A DNA stretch of 64,000 bases from Marinobacterium mangrovicola (GCF_004339595.1 NZ_SMFU01000007.1:1605695-1669694); one strand, 5' to 3'; counted from the stretch's first letter, positions 33,412 to 42,318 are shown. Numbers and translations: made by a program. The notes: generated from the letters alone by a model not told the origin.

Positions 33412-34330
33412 CGACCTGCGCCAGCAGTTCATTAACCAGACGTGCACCGGCGTGACTGCCGACCTCTTCAGCGGGACGGATACGATGACCAATCACCGGC
33501 TCCAGCACCTGCTGAATATCCTCGGGTACCAGATGGGTTCGTCCATCCAGCCAGGCCCAGGTTCTGGCACTGCGCAGCAGAGCCAGGCCACCCCGCGGCG
33601 AGACGCCGTAACTGAACAATTCAGAGTCACGGGTAAACTGAATCAGCCTCTGCAGATAGTCGATGACACTGCTCGATGCATGCACCTGGCTGCAGCGCTC
33701 CTGAATATCCAGCAGATCATTTGGCGTCAGACTGCGCGGCAGGTCATCCAGCATTGCGCGTGTATCACCACCCAACAACAGCTGCCGTTCCACCTCCGGC
33801 GCTGGATATCCAAGCGAGATACGCATCAGGAAGCGGTCAAGCTGGGATTCTGGCAGCGGAAAGGTACCAAACTGAGTCACAGGGTTCTGGGTAGCGATGA
33901 CAAAGAAGGGTTTGGGCAGTCGGTAACTGTGGCCGTCAGCCGTAACCTGCCCTTCCTCCATCGCTTCCAGTAGCGCACTTTGGGTTTTGGGCGTGGTCCG
34001 GTTGATCTCGTCCGCCAGCAGTAGCTGACAGAAAACCGGACCGGCATGGAAACGAAACTCCCCGTTAGCGGGCTCAAAAACCGAAACACCGATAATGTCG
34101 GCGGGCAGCATATCGGAGGTAAACTGTACCCGCTGATCCTCGAGCCCAAGCACCCTGGCCAGACCGTGCGCCAGCGTGGTTTTACCCATGCCCGGCAGGT
34201 CTTCAATCAGAAGGTGTCCTTGCGATAGAAGACAGGTCAACGCCAGCCTTATCTGCTGCTGCTTGCCCAGAAGAACTTTTTCCAGCGAGCGGGATGCATC
34301 TTCAACACCCCTTAACAACGAGTCGGTCAA
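33398..34330 (-). CDS. MoxR family AAA+ ATPase
   Basis: A 310-residue AAA+ chaperone of the MoxR class. Walker A is DLPGMGKTTLAHGLAR (~44-59), Walker B is LLLADEINR (~105), and the sensor-1 block is VIATQNP; the C-terminal lid follows. The start codon appears to be TTG at 34330 behind AGGGAGG. It is first in a four-gene minus-strand operon (moxR, DUF58, tgpA, metallopeptidase). Its likely role is ATP-driven activation of a partner, probably acting with the DUF58 protein. Confidence 0.94.
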   Translation of the reverse strand: MTDSLLRGVEDASRSLEKVLLGKQQQIRLALTCLLSQGHLLIEDLPGMGKTTLAHGLARVLGLEDQRVQFTSDMLPADIIGVSVFEPANGEFRFHAGPVFCQLLLADEINRTTPKTQSALLEAMEEGQVTADGHSYRLPKPFFVIATQNPVTQFGTFPLPESQLDRFLMRISLGYPAPEVERQLLLGGDTRAMLDDLPRSLTPNDLLDIQERCSQVHASSSVIDYLQRLIQFTRDSELFSYGVSPRGGLALLRSARTWAWLDGRTHLVPEDIQQVLEPVIGHRIRPAEEVGSHAGARLVNELLAQVDVLG

Positions 34331-34401
34331 TCAACCTCCCTGTAATTCCAATTAACCTGTCAATTAACACAGTGCGCCCAAGCTTGTCGTAATCCTTGCC
34401 C

Positions 34402-35376
34402 TCAGGCAACTTTTGATGAGCACTCGAGTATCCGCGCTGCCAATTCATTGGCACTGCGCCAGGCACCTTCAACATCGCCACCGCTAAGCCAGTCGCCGCA
34501 GGCACCGATACCGAGATGCTCATCCCAGAGAGACAGCTCCTGACCGCTGCTTACCGCCGCCCTGGCGTAGGCCCAACGGTGGACACGACTGAAAACCGGC
34601 TGAATTCTTTCACCACCCAGCTCAGCAAAAGCCTCGGTCAGTTGCTCTGCCACCCAGGAAGGCTCTTCATCGCGGTGCTCAAGGCTCCACTGCTGAGAGG
34701 CCTGGATGACCCAGTTTTCCCCTTCACGCCCCGGCTTACTGCTGTCTCTCACCACCCGCTGCAGCAGCGGATGCTCACCCTCAACCCAATCGACGCCTTC
34801 GAGGCGCGACGGACGCGTCGGTAACGACAACAGCAGGCTCCAGACCGGATGCATCTCCACCTTTTCGGCACGCTGCCTGAATCGCTGCACGGCATCCAAC
34901 AGCGGCGCTGCCTGAGGAGCCGGCGTGGTCACAACCACCGCGTCAAAATAACCCAAGGGCTCGCCTTCGCTATCACGCAGCAGTACACCATCCCGATCCG
35001 GCCAGACCACGCCAACACGAACCTCTGTGCGCAGTTCCACCGAGCCGGTGAGATTACGTGTCAGAGAACTGGAACGCGGATAACCTACCCAGCCCTGATG
35101 AATACCCTGCGAGCGCAATGCAAAATCAGCGATCACGGGAGCCCACTCTTTGGCACCCTGCGCCTGCAGCCAGGACTCAAACGCCGAACTGCCCGGCTCG
35201 ATCAGGGCCGTGCCCAAATCGGCACTACCCTGCCCTAAACGTGTCGAGGCCAAACGCCCTCCGGTACCACGACTCTTCTCAAACACTACGACTTCTACAC
35301 CTGCGCCACTCAGAAGCTCTCCGAGTCTCATACCGGCAATACCGCTGCCGATGATCGCTACTCTTTCTACTGTCAT
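34402..35376 (-). CDS. Renalase-like FAD-dependent oxidoreductase
   Basis: A 324-residue flavoprotein. The N-terminal Rossmann motif VAIIGSGIAGMRLGELL is followed by VVVFEKSRGTGGRLAS, the pattern of renalase and other small NAD(P)/FAD oxidases. A conserved C-terminal segment (IGACGDWLSGGDVEGAWRSANELA) completes the FAD site. Bacterial renalases re-oxidise mis-reduced nicotinamide (2- and 6-dihydro forms); whether this one does is inference. It is a single gene on the minus strand between moxR and glutathione peroxidase. Confidence 0.85.
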   Translation of the reverse strand: MTVERVAIIGSGIAGMRLGELLSGAGVEVVVFEKSRGTGGRLASTRLGQGSADLGTALIEPGSSAFESWLQAQGAKEWAPVIADFALRSQGIHQGWVGYPRSSSLTRNLTGSVELRTEVRVGVVWPDRDGVLLRDSEGEPLGYFDAVVVTTPAPQAAPLLDAVQRFRQRAEKVEMHPVWSLLLSLPTRPSRLEGVDWVEGEHPLLQRVVRDSSKPGREGENWVIQASQQWSLEHRDEEPSWVAEQLTEAFAELGGERIQPVFSRVHRWAYARAAVSSGQELSLWDEHLGIGACGDWLSGGDVEGAWRSANELAARILECSSKVA

Positions 35377-35430
35377 TTGTACTCCCTGTTGTCACTCTGA
35401 ACCCGCAAAATCACCAGCGAGCTCCTTTAC

Positions 35431-35985
35431 TTATTGTTTTTCAGCCAGCGCCTTTTCGATATCGGCCTGCAAGCGCCCGCTATCCGGTGAGGTCATACTG
35501 GAATAGGTATCGATAATCTTGCCATCGCGGCCGATAAGGTATTTGTAAAAATTCCACTTCGGTGATGTCCCGCTGACCGCCACCAGATTCTTCCAGAAAG
35601 GGTCAGCGTCCGCACCTTTAACCCGACTCTTGGAGAACATCGGAAATTCAACACCATAGGTTGTACGACAGAAGTCCTGAATCTGATCTTCGGTGCCTGG
35701 CTCCTGGCCGCCAAAATCGTTGGAGGGGAAACCAAGCACAGCAAACCCCTGATCCTTGTACTCAGCATACAGGGCTTCGAGCCCATCGTACTGTTTGGTA
35801 AAGGCGCATCGACTCGCTGTATTGACCACCAACAAAACCTGGCCGGAATATTCGCTGGAAAGATTCACCTCGGTATCATCCGCCAGCTTGCGCTGATCAA
35901 AATCCAGCAGATCCATAGCCTCTTGCGCCTGACCGGCTACCGCAAAGCCCAGCAGCAGCGATAGCCAACCCCATCGTTTCAACAT
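35431..35985 (-). CDS. Periplasmic glutathione peroxidase-like protein
   Basis: A 184-residue thiol peroxidase of the glutathione peroxidase family. The start ATG 35985 follows GGAGG and gives a clear signal peptide (MLKRWGWLSLLLGFAVAGQA), so it is probably periplasmic. The catalytic tetrad is C60 (NTASRCAFT), Q94 (FGGQEPG), W144 and N145 (PKWNFYKYL). Like most bacterial forms it has Cys rather than selenocysteine and likely uses thioredoxin-like donors. A longer frame in front carries no conserved residues. It is divergent from slyD across a 387-base gap. Confidence 0.92.
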   Translation of the reverse strand: MLKRWGWLSLLLGFAVAGQAQEAMDLLDFDQRKLADDTEVNLSSEYSGQVLLVVNTASRCAFTKQYDGLEALYAEYKDQGFAVLGFPSNDFGGQEPGTEDQIQDFCRTTYGVEFPMFSKSRVKGADADPFWKNLVAVSGTSPKWNFYKYLIGRDGKIIDTYSSMTSPDSGRLQADIEKALAEKQ

Positions 35986-36372
35986 GCTCAACCCCTCCTC
36001 AGGAACCCCAGTTTCGAAAGATCGGTTTTGGCAGACGAACAGAATGCCCTCAAAGCCACCTTGGGACCTGCTCACAGCTACTTGTACCCACTTACTCTTA
36101 ACATACCTTATTACGACATTTTGTCCCCCTACCGGTTTCAATCAAATTGCAGCCGCCAGGTAAGCGATTTCAGGCGCGATACGGTTGCGTTATCCCGGAC
36201 CTCTCCGTTAGCATGTGCGGTTCGATTAACCCCGATCCCGGGAGCACTGCATAACCCTCAGTCATCCCCGCGTTCAATGTCCCTGCCAGCAGCAAGTAGA
36301 CGCTGGCGGAGAGGCATCGCTCCAGAAGGTTGTCTGTGCGGTAACGCACCTCTGAACGACAGGAGAAAACAG
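35986..36372. other. Divergent promoter region between glutathione peroxidase and slyD
   Basis: 387 bases between diverging genes. Near slyD, GTGCG and CGCAC close a GTAA tetraloop (36336-36349). An outer TGTC/GACA pairing (36331-36334, 36358-36361) ends at the AGGAG ribosome site, so the structure could affect initiation. No coding region is convincing here. Confidence 0.5.
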
Positions 36373-36855
36373 ATGCAGATTGCAGCGAACGCCGTTGTAT
36401 CCATCCACTACACGCTGACCAACGCCGCTGGCGACAAACTGGACAGCTCTGAAGGGCAGGAGCCGCTGGCTTACCTGCACGGCGCCAGCAATATCATTCC
36501 GGGCCTGGAAAACGCCCTGGTCGGCAAAGCCGTCGGCGACAAGCTGAGCGTTACCGTTGAGCCGGAAGAAGGCTACGGCGAAGTGCGCGAAGAGCTGGTT
36601 CAGGAAGTAGACCGCTCCAACTTCGAAGGCATCGACGTGGTTGAGCCGGGCATGCAGTTCATGGCTCAGACTCCCTGGGGTCAGCAGCCGGTAACCGTTG
36701 TTAAGGTTGAAGGCGACAATGTCACTCTGGATGGCAACCACCCGCTGGCGGGCCAGACCCTGAGCTTCGACGTAGAAGTTGTTGAAGTACGTGAAGCTAC
36801 CGAGGAAGAACTCTCCCACGGTCACGTGCACGGCGAAGGCGGTCACGAGCACTAA
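36373..36855 (+). CDS. slyD: FKBP-type peptidyl-prolyl isomerase SlyD
   Basis: A 160-residue isomerase/chaperone. The FKBP domain is split by the insert-in-flap domain, as in SlyD: SIHYTLTNAAGDKLDSS, GLENALVGKAVGDKLSV, EEGYGEVRE and HPLAGQTLSFDVEV. The tail is short and His-rich (HGHVHGEGGHEH), consistent with nickel or zinc binding but far shorter than the E. coli metal tail. It folds proteins and delivers nickel to hydrogenase or urease in some bacteria. ATG 36373 has AGGAG 8 bases upstream. It is single-gene with a good terminator. Confidence 0.95.
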   Translation: MQIAANAVVSIHYTLTNAAGDKLDSSEGQEPLAYLHGASNIIPGLENALVGKAVGDKLSVTVEPEEGYGEVREELVQEVDRSNFEGIDVVEPGMQFMAQTPWGQQPVTVVKVEGDNVTLDGNHPLAGQTLSFDVEVVEVREATEEELSHGHVHGEGGHEH

Positions 36856-36875
36856 TCGCCTCGCACTAAAGTGAA

Positions 36876-36903
36876 AAGCCCGCTCTCTGCAGCGGGTTTT
36901 TTT
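36876..36903 (+). terminator. Intrinsic terminator after slyD
   Basis: CCCGC (36879-36883) pairs with GCGGG (36892-36896), with AAAA before and seven T's after, 21 bases past the stop codon. Confidence 0.85.
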
Positions 36904-37277
36904 ATGCCTGAGGCCCCCTACCCAGCCCGCAAACGAACCAACGCGACCACCAAATCATCCCCTTTGAACGCGTTCCACGACACTTTCAATCAATCGTTTG
37001 ATCGGATACTAAGCTTCACTGAACTGAAACCCGAATCCACTCGACTCGGTAATAATACTGGGCTACTTTAAATAAACACCTGTAAATCAAGCGGGTACTG
37101 CCCCCCCCCCACACATACAACAAGAAGAAGTCAGGAAGCCAACTCAAAACAACACACAACGAGAGAACTTGCCCGGCGGCACTCAGCCAAAAAGCCGGGA
37201 CATGAACCTCAGTGAGTGACCCACCCCAACAAATGATTCGCCAGACTGATTGATTGCCACGAAGGAGAGCAGCTCTC
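36904..37277. other. Long sulfatase upstream region with C10 tract
   Basis: 374 bases between the slyD terminator and the sulfatase start. It contains ten consecutive C's (37101-37110), about 167 bases before the start. A hairpin CCCGGC/GCCGGG (37172-37199) and a GAAGGAGAG ribosome site are also present. I find no gene and no confident promoter. Confidence 0.6.
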
Positions 37278-38816
37278 ATGAAGACCCCAAGCAAGCGCCG
37301 TAATGCAACATTGGCCCGCGCGCTCACGCTGACACTGCTTAGCGCATCCGCGTTTGTGCAGGCCGCCGATAAACCGAACGTACTCGCCATCATGGTTGAT
37401 GACGTAGCCCAAACCAGCATCGCCGCCTACAGCCACGGCATGCAATACCCCACTCCGAACATCGACCGCATCGCCGATGAAGGCGCACTGTTTACCGACC
37501 ACTACGCACAACCCAGCTGTACCGCCGGTCGCGCCGCCTTCCTGATGGGTCAGATGCCGATCCGCACGGGCCTGACCACCGTTGGCCAGCCGGGGAACCC
37601 GCTGGGTATTCAGAAGGAAGACCCCACCCTGGCGGAAGTTCTCAAGGAAGAGGGCTACATGACCGCTCAGTTCGGTAAAAACCACCTGGGCGATCTGGAT
37701 CAGCATTTGCCAACCGTGCACGGCTTTGATGAGTTCTTCGGCAATCTCTACCATCTGAACGTGTCGGAAGAGCCGGAACAGGCGGACTACCCAACGGATC
37801 CAGAGTTCGTTAAGCAATTCGGCCCCCGCGGCGTTATCGAGTCTTTTGCCACCGAAGATGGCGGCCAGACCGTCAAGGATACCGGTCCGCTCACTACCGA
37901 GCGCATGAAAACCTTCGATGAAGAGGTTCTGGCTCGCTCACTGGACTTCATGGAGCGCGCCGTTGAAGCCGACAAGCCGTTCTTTATCTGGCACGCGCCC
38001 AGCCGTATGCACGTTTATACCCACCTGAAAGAGGAAAGCCGCAACCTGGCAACGCCGATCAGCTCCGCCGAAGACCTTTTCGGTAGCGGCCTGATGGAGC
38101 ATGACGGCCATGTGGGACAACTGCTCGACAAGCTGGACGATCTCGGCGTTGCCGACAACACCATCGTGATCTACACCACCGACAACGGCCCCGAAAGCAG
38201 CAGCTGGCCGCATGCCGGCGTGACCCAGTTCCGCGGTGAGAAGATGACCACCTGGGAAGGCGGTGTACGTGTGCCCTTCCTGGTTCGCTGGCCCGGGCAC
38301 ATCCCGGCTGGCCTGGAGCTGAACGGCATCTCTTCACATGAAGACGTATTGCCGACCATCGCCGCAGCGGCAGGTCGACCCAATGTCTCCGAGGAGCTCA
38401 AAGAGAGCCACAAGGTGCTGATCGACGGTTACAACAACCTGGATTACTGGGAAGGCAAGGCTGAAAAATCCGCCCGTAAATCTTTCTTCTACTACTACGA
38501 AACCACCCTCGCTGCGGTGCGCGTAGGCCCCTGGAAGCTGCACTTCTCCAGCAAGCCGGGTGGCAAGTACTATGAAGATATGGTCAGTCACACCATGCCG
38601 AAGCTGTTCAACCTGCGCAAAGACCCCTACGAGCAGTATGACGGCGATATCGGCTTCCAGCAGGTGATGCGTAAAAGCTGGGTGCTGCAGCCGATTATCG
38701 CGCTGCTGAATGAGCACGTAGCGACCTTCGCCGAGTACCCGCCGCGCCAGGAAGCGGCATCACTGGATGTGAACAAAGCGATCGAAGCTGCCAAGGCCGC
38801 CGCCGCCACTCGCTAA
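37278..38816 (+). CDS. Exported arylsulfatase family enzyme
   Basis: A 512-residue sulfatase with a signal peptide (LARALTLTLLSASAFVQAA). Metal-binding DD at 41-42 (IMVDDVAQ) precedes the modification motif C81-T-A-G-R, a CxAxR variant of the usual CxPxR whose Cys must be converted to formylglycine. Further sites are GKNHLGD (K/H), HDGHVGQLLDKL and TTDNGPE. It would hydrolyse sulfate esters in the periplasm or outside, typical for marine bacteria meeting sulfated polysaccharides. No maturation enzyme is adjacent. ATG 37278 follows GAAGGAGAG. It is single-gene, ending at a two-way terminator shared with amt. Confidence 0.92.
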   Translation: MKTPSKRRNATLARALTLTLLSASAFVQAADKPNVLAIMVDDVAQTSIAAYSHGMQYPTPNIDRIADEGALFTDHYAQPSCTAGRAAFLMGQMPIRTGLTTVGQPGNPLGIQKEDPTLAEVLKEEGYMTAQFGKNHLGDLDQHLPTVHGFDEFFGNLYHLNVSEEPEQADYPTDPEFVKQFGPRGVIESFATEDGGQTVKDTGPLTTERMKTFDEEVLARSLDFMERAVEADKPFFIWHAPSRMHVYTHLKEESRNLATPISSAEDLFGSGLMEHDGHVGQLLDKLDDLGVADNTIVIYTTDNGPESSSWPHAGVTQFRGEKMTTWEGGVRVPFLVRWPGHIPAGLELNGISSHEDVLPTIAAAAGRPNVSEELKESHKVLIDGYNNLDYWEGKAEKSARKSFFYYYETTLAAVRVGPWKLHFSSKPGGKYYEDMVSHTMPKLFNLRKDPYEQYDGDIGFQQVMRKSWVLQPIIALLNEHVATFAEYPPRQEAASLDVNKAIEAAKAAAATR

Positions 38817-38838
38817 GATCCTTTAAACACCAGCCACT

Positions 38839-38870
38839 AAAAAGCCCGCTTCATACGATGCGGGCTTTTT
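38839..38870. terminator. Bidirectional terminator between sulfatase and amt
   Basis: AAAAAGCCCGC (38839-38849) is perfectly complementary to GCGGGCTTTTT (38860-38870). The stem carries A/T tracts on both sides, so it can end both convergent transcripts. Confidence 0.9.
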
Positions 38871-38893
38871 GTTTACAGCGTTGGTTAACGCAA

Positions 38894-40111
38894 TTAACTC
38901 TGTCTATCGTCAGAAGTGGCTTCGATGCGATGGATACTCAGATCAGCACCGTTGAATTCCTCTTCCTCACTGAGCCTGAGTCCGACCACAGATTTCACCA
39001 GGCCGTAAATTATCGAAGCACCGATCACCGCAACAGCGATACCCGCCAGACTGCCAATCAGCTGGGACATGAGGGACACGCCACCCAGCCCACCCAGGGA
39101 TTCACTACCGAAAATACCCGCAGCGATACCTCCCCAGATACCGCAAAGACCGTGCAGGGGCCAGACACCCAGCACATCATCGATCTTCCAGCGGTTCTGC
39201 AGCAGAGTGAAGACCCAGACGAAGAGACCTCCGGCGACACCACCAATCACCAGCGCCCCGATCGGATGCACCAGATCGGAACCGGCACAAATCGCCACCA
39301 GACCGGCCAGCGGTCCGTTATGAATAAAGCCAGGATCGTTCTTGCCGAGGATAGTGGCGACCACAATACCGCCGACCATCGCCATCAGGCTGTTAACTGC
39401 TACCAGGCCAGAGATACTGTCCAGTGTCTGTGCCGACATGACGTTAAAGCCGAACCAGCCGATACAGAGTATCCAGGCACCCAGCGCAAGAAACGGGATA
39501 TTGGACGGTGGAAATGCCACCAGCCGGTCACCACGATAACGGCCACGGCGAATACCGAGCAGCAATACGGCCACCAGCGCGATCCAGCCACCTACCGCAT
39601 GAACCACGACTGAGCCTGCAAAATCATGGAACGGCGCGCCAAAGCTGACTTCGAGCCAGGCCTGAAAACCGTAGTTGCCGTTCCAGATCATCCCCTCATA
39701 AAACGGATACACCAGACCCACCGACAGTGCAGAACAGGTCAGCAGCGGCCAGAAGCGGGCTCGCTCTGCTATACCGCCAGAAACGATCGCCGGAATCGCC
39801 GCCGCAAAGGTCATCAGAAAGAAGAACTTAACCAGATCATAGCCGCTGCCCTGGGCCAGCGTTGCCGCATCGGTAAAGAAGGTAACTCCGTAGGCGACCC
39901 AGTAGCCGACAAAGAAATAGGCCAACGCCGAAAAGCCGAAGTCGGTCATGATCTTGACCAGCGCATTGACCTGGTTCTTGCGGCGCACCGTGCCTACTTC
40001 AAGAAACGCAAAACCCGCATGCATGGCAAACACCATGATCGCGCCTATAAGAATAAAGAGGGTGTTAGCGCCCTGAGTGAGCGCTTCTACCGCGCTGTTG
40101 ATCGTATCCAC
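38894..40111 (-). CDS. amt: Ammonium transporter
   Basis: A 405-residue Amt/Mep/Rh channel with about 11 transmembrane helices. Characteristic blocks are MHAGFAFLEVGTVRRKN, the twin-His region VHAVGGWIALVAVLLLG, PHSNIPF-like SNIPFLALGAWIL, and HGLCGIWGG with the second pore His. It conducts ammonium at low nitrogen supply. The C-terminal tail is intact (LRLSEEEEFNGADLS), where a PII protein would bind. The start is GTG 40111 after CAGGAGAG. No glnK (PII) gene is adjacent, unlike the usual glnK-amtB pair. Confidence 0.95.
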   Translation of the reverse strand: MDTINSAVEALTQGANTLFILIGAIMVFAMHAGFAFLEVGTVRRKNQVNALVKIMTDFGFSALAYFFVGYWVAYGVTFFTDAATLAQGSGYDLVKFFFLMTFAAAIPAIVSGGIAERARFWPLLTCSALSVGLVYPFYEGMIWNGNYGFQAWLEVSFGAPFHDFAGSVVVHAVGGWIALVAVLLLGIRRGRYRGDRLVAFPPSNIPFLALGAWILCIGWFGFNVMSAQTLDSISGLVAVNSLMAMVGGIVVATILGKNDPGFIHNGPLAGLVAICAGSDLVHPIGALVIGGVAGGLFVWVFTLLQNRWKIDDVLGVWPLHGLCGIWGGIAAGIFGSESLGGLGGVSLMSQLIGSLAGIAVAVIGASIIYGLVKSVVGLRLSEEEEFNGADLSIHRIEATSDDRQS

Positions 40112-40446
40112 AGTCTCTCCTGCCTAATATTTCGCACAATTACGGGGCATTTTATATTTTTAGCACTTTAATAGAGCATTAATTGGGTTATGAATTTGGC
40201 ATCGTTTCAGTATCGAATTCCACACTTCGTCCACAAGCAGCAAGGCTTCCGGAAAGACAAGGAACGGCACTGTTTTAATGCAAGCTGGATAAGTGCGCAC
40301 CAATATAAGCAATATTTGAGCCACATATTAGTGCATGACAGGCAATCCAGACCACTGCGCCCGCACCATAAACTAGCTGGTGATATCAGGATTGGGCGCT
40401 TAGCCGGAAAAGATCAGAAGTGAAGTGGTGAATCAGTCAAATAGAA
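40112..40446. other. Intergenic region upstream of amt
   Basis: 335 AT-rich bases between the amt start and the end of the HupE/UreJ gene. It should contain the amt promoter. Half-sites such as GCACCAA and TTAGTGCA are present but not in a clear NtrC pair, and I see no sigma-54 GG/GC element facing amt. A 77-codon frame at 40190 looks non-coding. Confidence 0.5.
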
Positions 40447-41442
40447 TCAGGCAAATAGGGTCCCGAGGCGCTCAAACACCCAAAAGCTAGCCAGACAACC
40501 TATGGCGTAGGCGGTGGCAACCGGCGCGCGCTCGGGCAAAGTAACGCTTTTGTGCAGCAGCCAGACCAGCGCCATTATCGCAGCAATAAACATGATCTGA
40601 CCGGACTCCACGCCCAGGTTGAAGAACAGCAACGCCAGCGGGATATCGGTCTGCGGAAGACCGATATCGCCCAACGCACCGGCAAAGCCAAAACCGTGCA
40701 GTAGACCAAAAGCGAAGGCGATCACCCAGGGCCAGCGGGTAGCAAGGCTCGTCTGCCCTCGGCGCAGCCGCACCGCTTCCACTGCGACCAGCAAAATGCT
40801 GAAAGCGATCATCGTTTCAACAGGTGGCGGCGGCAGAGATACCAGGCCGAACGTGGCCAACACCAGCGTAATTGAATGCGCCAGGGTAAAAGCGGTGATG
40901 GTTTTAAGTAGCATCGACCAACCCCGTACGATCAGCATCAGTGCGGCCACAAACATCAGGTGGTCAATACCACCCAGGATATGCTCGACGCCAAGTGTAA
41001 TGTAGGTTTTCGCGACCTGCAGGCTCGATGGCGTCTGCGGCACCTGTACCTGCGGATCTTTCGGGTTCATCACGAAGCTGTAGTGCACTCCATCTTCCAG
41101 GGCAATATTCACCAGCACATCAACCGTGGTATTTCTCAGATTGGGAACCCTGACCACGGAACCCGGCAACCCCTGCTCACCGGCCAGGCGATAGCGGTAA
41201 ACGGCGAAACCATCGAGCAACGCTTCTTCCCCTGCACGTTTCAGGGTAAATGCCGGATCAAACTCCGGCTGAATATTGAGCGCCATACTCCCCTTGACCG
41301 GCACCTTCCAGAGCACATCATAGAGGCCGGTTGATATCTCGTTAATCTGCAAGAAAGCAGGCCTGATTTCATGCGCTCCAGCGGGCGATACCAGCGCGAT
41401 GCAACAGGCAATGAATGCAAACAGATATCTGAGCCTCATCAT
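40447..41442 (-). CDS. HupE/UreJ family membrane protein
   Basis: A 331-residue protein: signal peptide (FAFIACCIALVSPAGAHEIRP), a ~120-residue extracytoplasmic beta-rich part, then six to seven membrane helices. The HupE/UreJ signature is present: LGVEHILGGIDHLMFVAALML, FTLAHSITLVLATFG and FGLLHGFGFAGALG. The His/Asp-rich helices suggest a metal permease; relatives are linked to nickel, cobalt or urea/hydrogenase loci. Here the neighbours are a PPIase (ATGA overlap, 41439-41442) and a DUF3604 hydrolase, so the substrate may serve that enzyme, for example its metal ion. That is inference. Confidence 0.86.
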   Translation of the reverse strand: MMRLRYLFAFIACCIALVSPAGAHEIRPAFLQINEISTGLYDVLWKVPVKGSMALNIQPEFDPAFTLKRAGEEALLDGFAVYRYRLAGEQGLPGSVVRVPNLRNTTVDVLVNIALEDGVHYSFVMNPKDPQVQVPQTPSSLQVAKTYITLGVEHILGGIDHLMFVAALMLIVRGWSMLLKTITAFTLAHSITLVLATFGLVSLPPPPVETMIAFSILLVAVEAVRLRRGQTSLATRWPWVIAFAFGLLHGFGFAGALGDIGLPQTDIPLALLFFNLGVESGQIMFIAAIMALVWLLHKSVTLPERAPVATAYAIGCLASFWVFERLGTLFA

Positions 41443-42314
41443 GATTGCGGAAACTCATTCAGAATAGCGTCCGGAACATCCTCAGCACTGAAACGCACTT
41501 CGTATTTCCCGATCAGCTCATCAAACACCTGCTCCTGCGCTTCCAATACGGCGTAATACTCGTATTGCCGTGCAACGAAATCCCGCACCGACTCGAAGGA
41601 AGGCAGATGCTCAGGCTGATTCTGCTCCAGGTAGACCAGGTGCCAACCAAGTCCAGAACGAACAGGGCCGGCCCACTCCCCGACTGGCAGACTTGCCAGA
41701 GCCTTGCTGAAACCACCGCCAAAGGCATTCTCGATCGCCGTCTCAGAATCGAGCTCCCATTCAAAAGGTAGCGAAGAAGAGTTCAGACTGGCCGCCACCT
41801 CGGCATTCGCGCGCAGGCTGGCGAGTGTCTGCTTGAGCTGCTCCTCAGAGGTATCAGGCGCGAACAGCAACTGCTTGAACGCGTATGCCTGCGGCAGGGT
41901 GAAAAAGGCTTCGCGCTCATGGAAGTAGGCGCGCAGACGTTCATCGGTGGGCGGCTGCATCAGCGTAGAAAGATCGTTCGCCACCGCTTCCATTTTCTGT
42001 GCCAGGCGCTTCTTCACGATCTGATCGTTGTGATCAAGGTTCATCCGCAGCGCTTCCCGGTAGAAAACTTCCTGCCGCAGATAACGATCGATAATCGCCG
42101 CCACATCTTCTGTGTTCGGGTCTCTGCGCCATTGGGCTTTCCAGAGCGTCTTAAGGTGATCGAGCTCAGCCTGATCGATCAGGATCACCTCGCTATCAGT
42201 CTCAACCTGCGCCTCTGGCGTTACCCAAGAGTAAGCACCGAAGACCAAACCACCTACTAGCAGAAAGTGAAGCAGCGGTTCCCTGACGATCGCTTTCCAT
42301 GCGTTTCCTGTCAT
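41439..42314 (-). CDS. Membrane-anchored parvulin-type peptidyl-prolyl isomerase
   Basis: A 291-residue protein. One N-terminal membrane helix (PLLHFLLVGGLVFGAYSWV) is followed by a SurA/PpiD-like helical chaperone region and a PpiC/parvulin-like C-terminal part (VGEWAGPVRSGLGWHLVYLEQ). It should assist folding of exported proteins at the outer face of the inner membrane. ATG 42314, 5 bases after the DUF3604 stop, is favoured over upstream starts. The end overlaps the HupE/UreJ gene by 4 bases. The context suggests a dedicated foldase for the DUF3604 protein or the permease. Confidence 0.87.
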   Translation of the reverse strand: MTGNAWKAIVREPLLHFLLVGGLVFGAYSWVTPEAQVETDSEVILIDQAELDHLKTLWKAQWRRDPNTEDVAAIIDRYLRQEVFYREALRMNLDHNDQIVKKRLAQKMEAVANDLSTLMQPPTDERLRAYFHEREAFFTLPQAYAFKQLLFAPDTSEEQLKQTLASLRANAEVAASLNSSSLPFEWELDSETAIENAFGGGFSKALASLPVGEWAGPVRSGLGWHLVYLEQNQPEHLPSFESVRDFVARQYEYYAVLEAQEQVFDELIGKYEVRFSAEDVPDAILNEFPQS

Positions 42315-42318
42315 AACT

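Noticed and set aside
38858..39613. A 251-codon plus-strand frame across amt
   Set aside because: Antisense to Amt; the product is polar repeats of Thr/Asp/His typical of antisense membrane genes.
40190..40423. A 77-codon frame in the amt upstream gap
   Set aside because: Poor ribosome site, no hydrophobic or domain pattern, and no neighbour on that strand; better read as promoter region.
40112..40446. NtrC/sigma-54 promoter for amt
   Set aside because: Only isolated GCACC- and GTGC-like half-sites; no -24 GG / -12 GC pair facing the gene.
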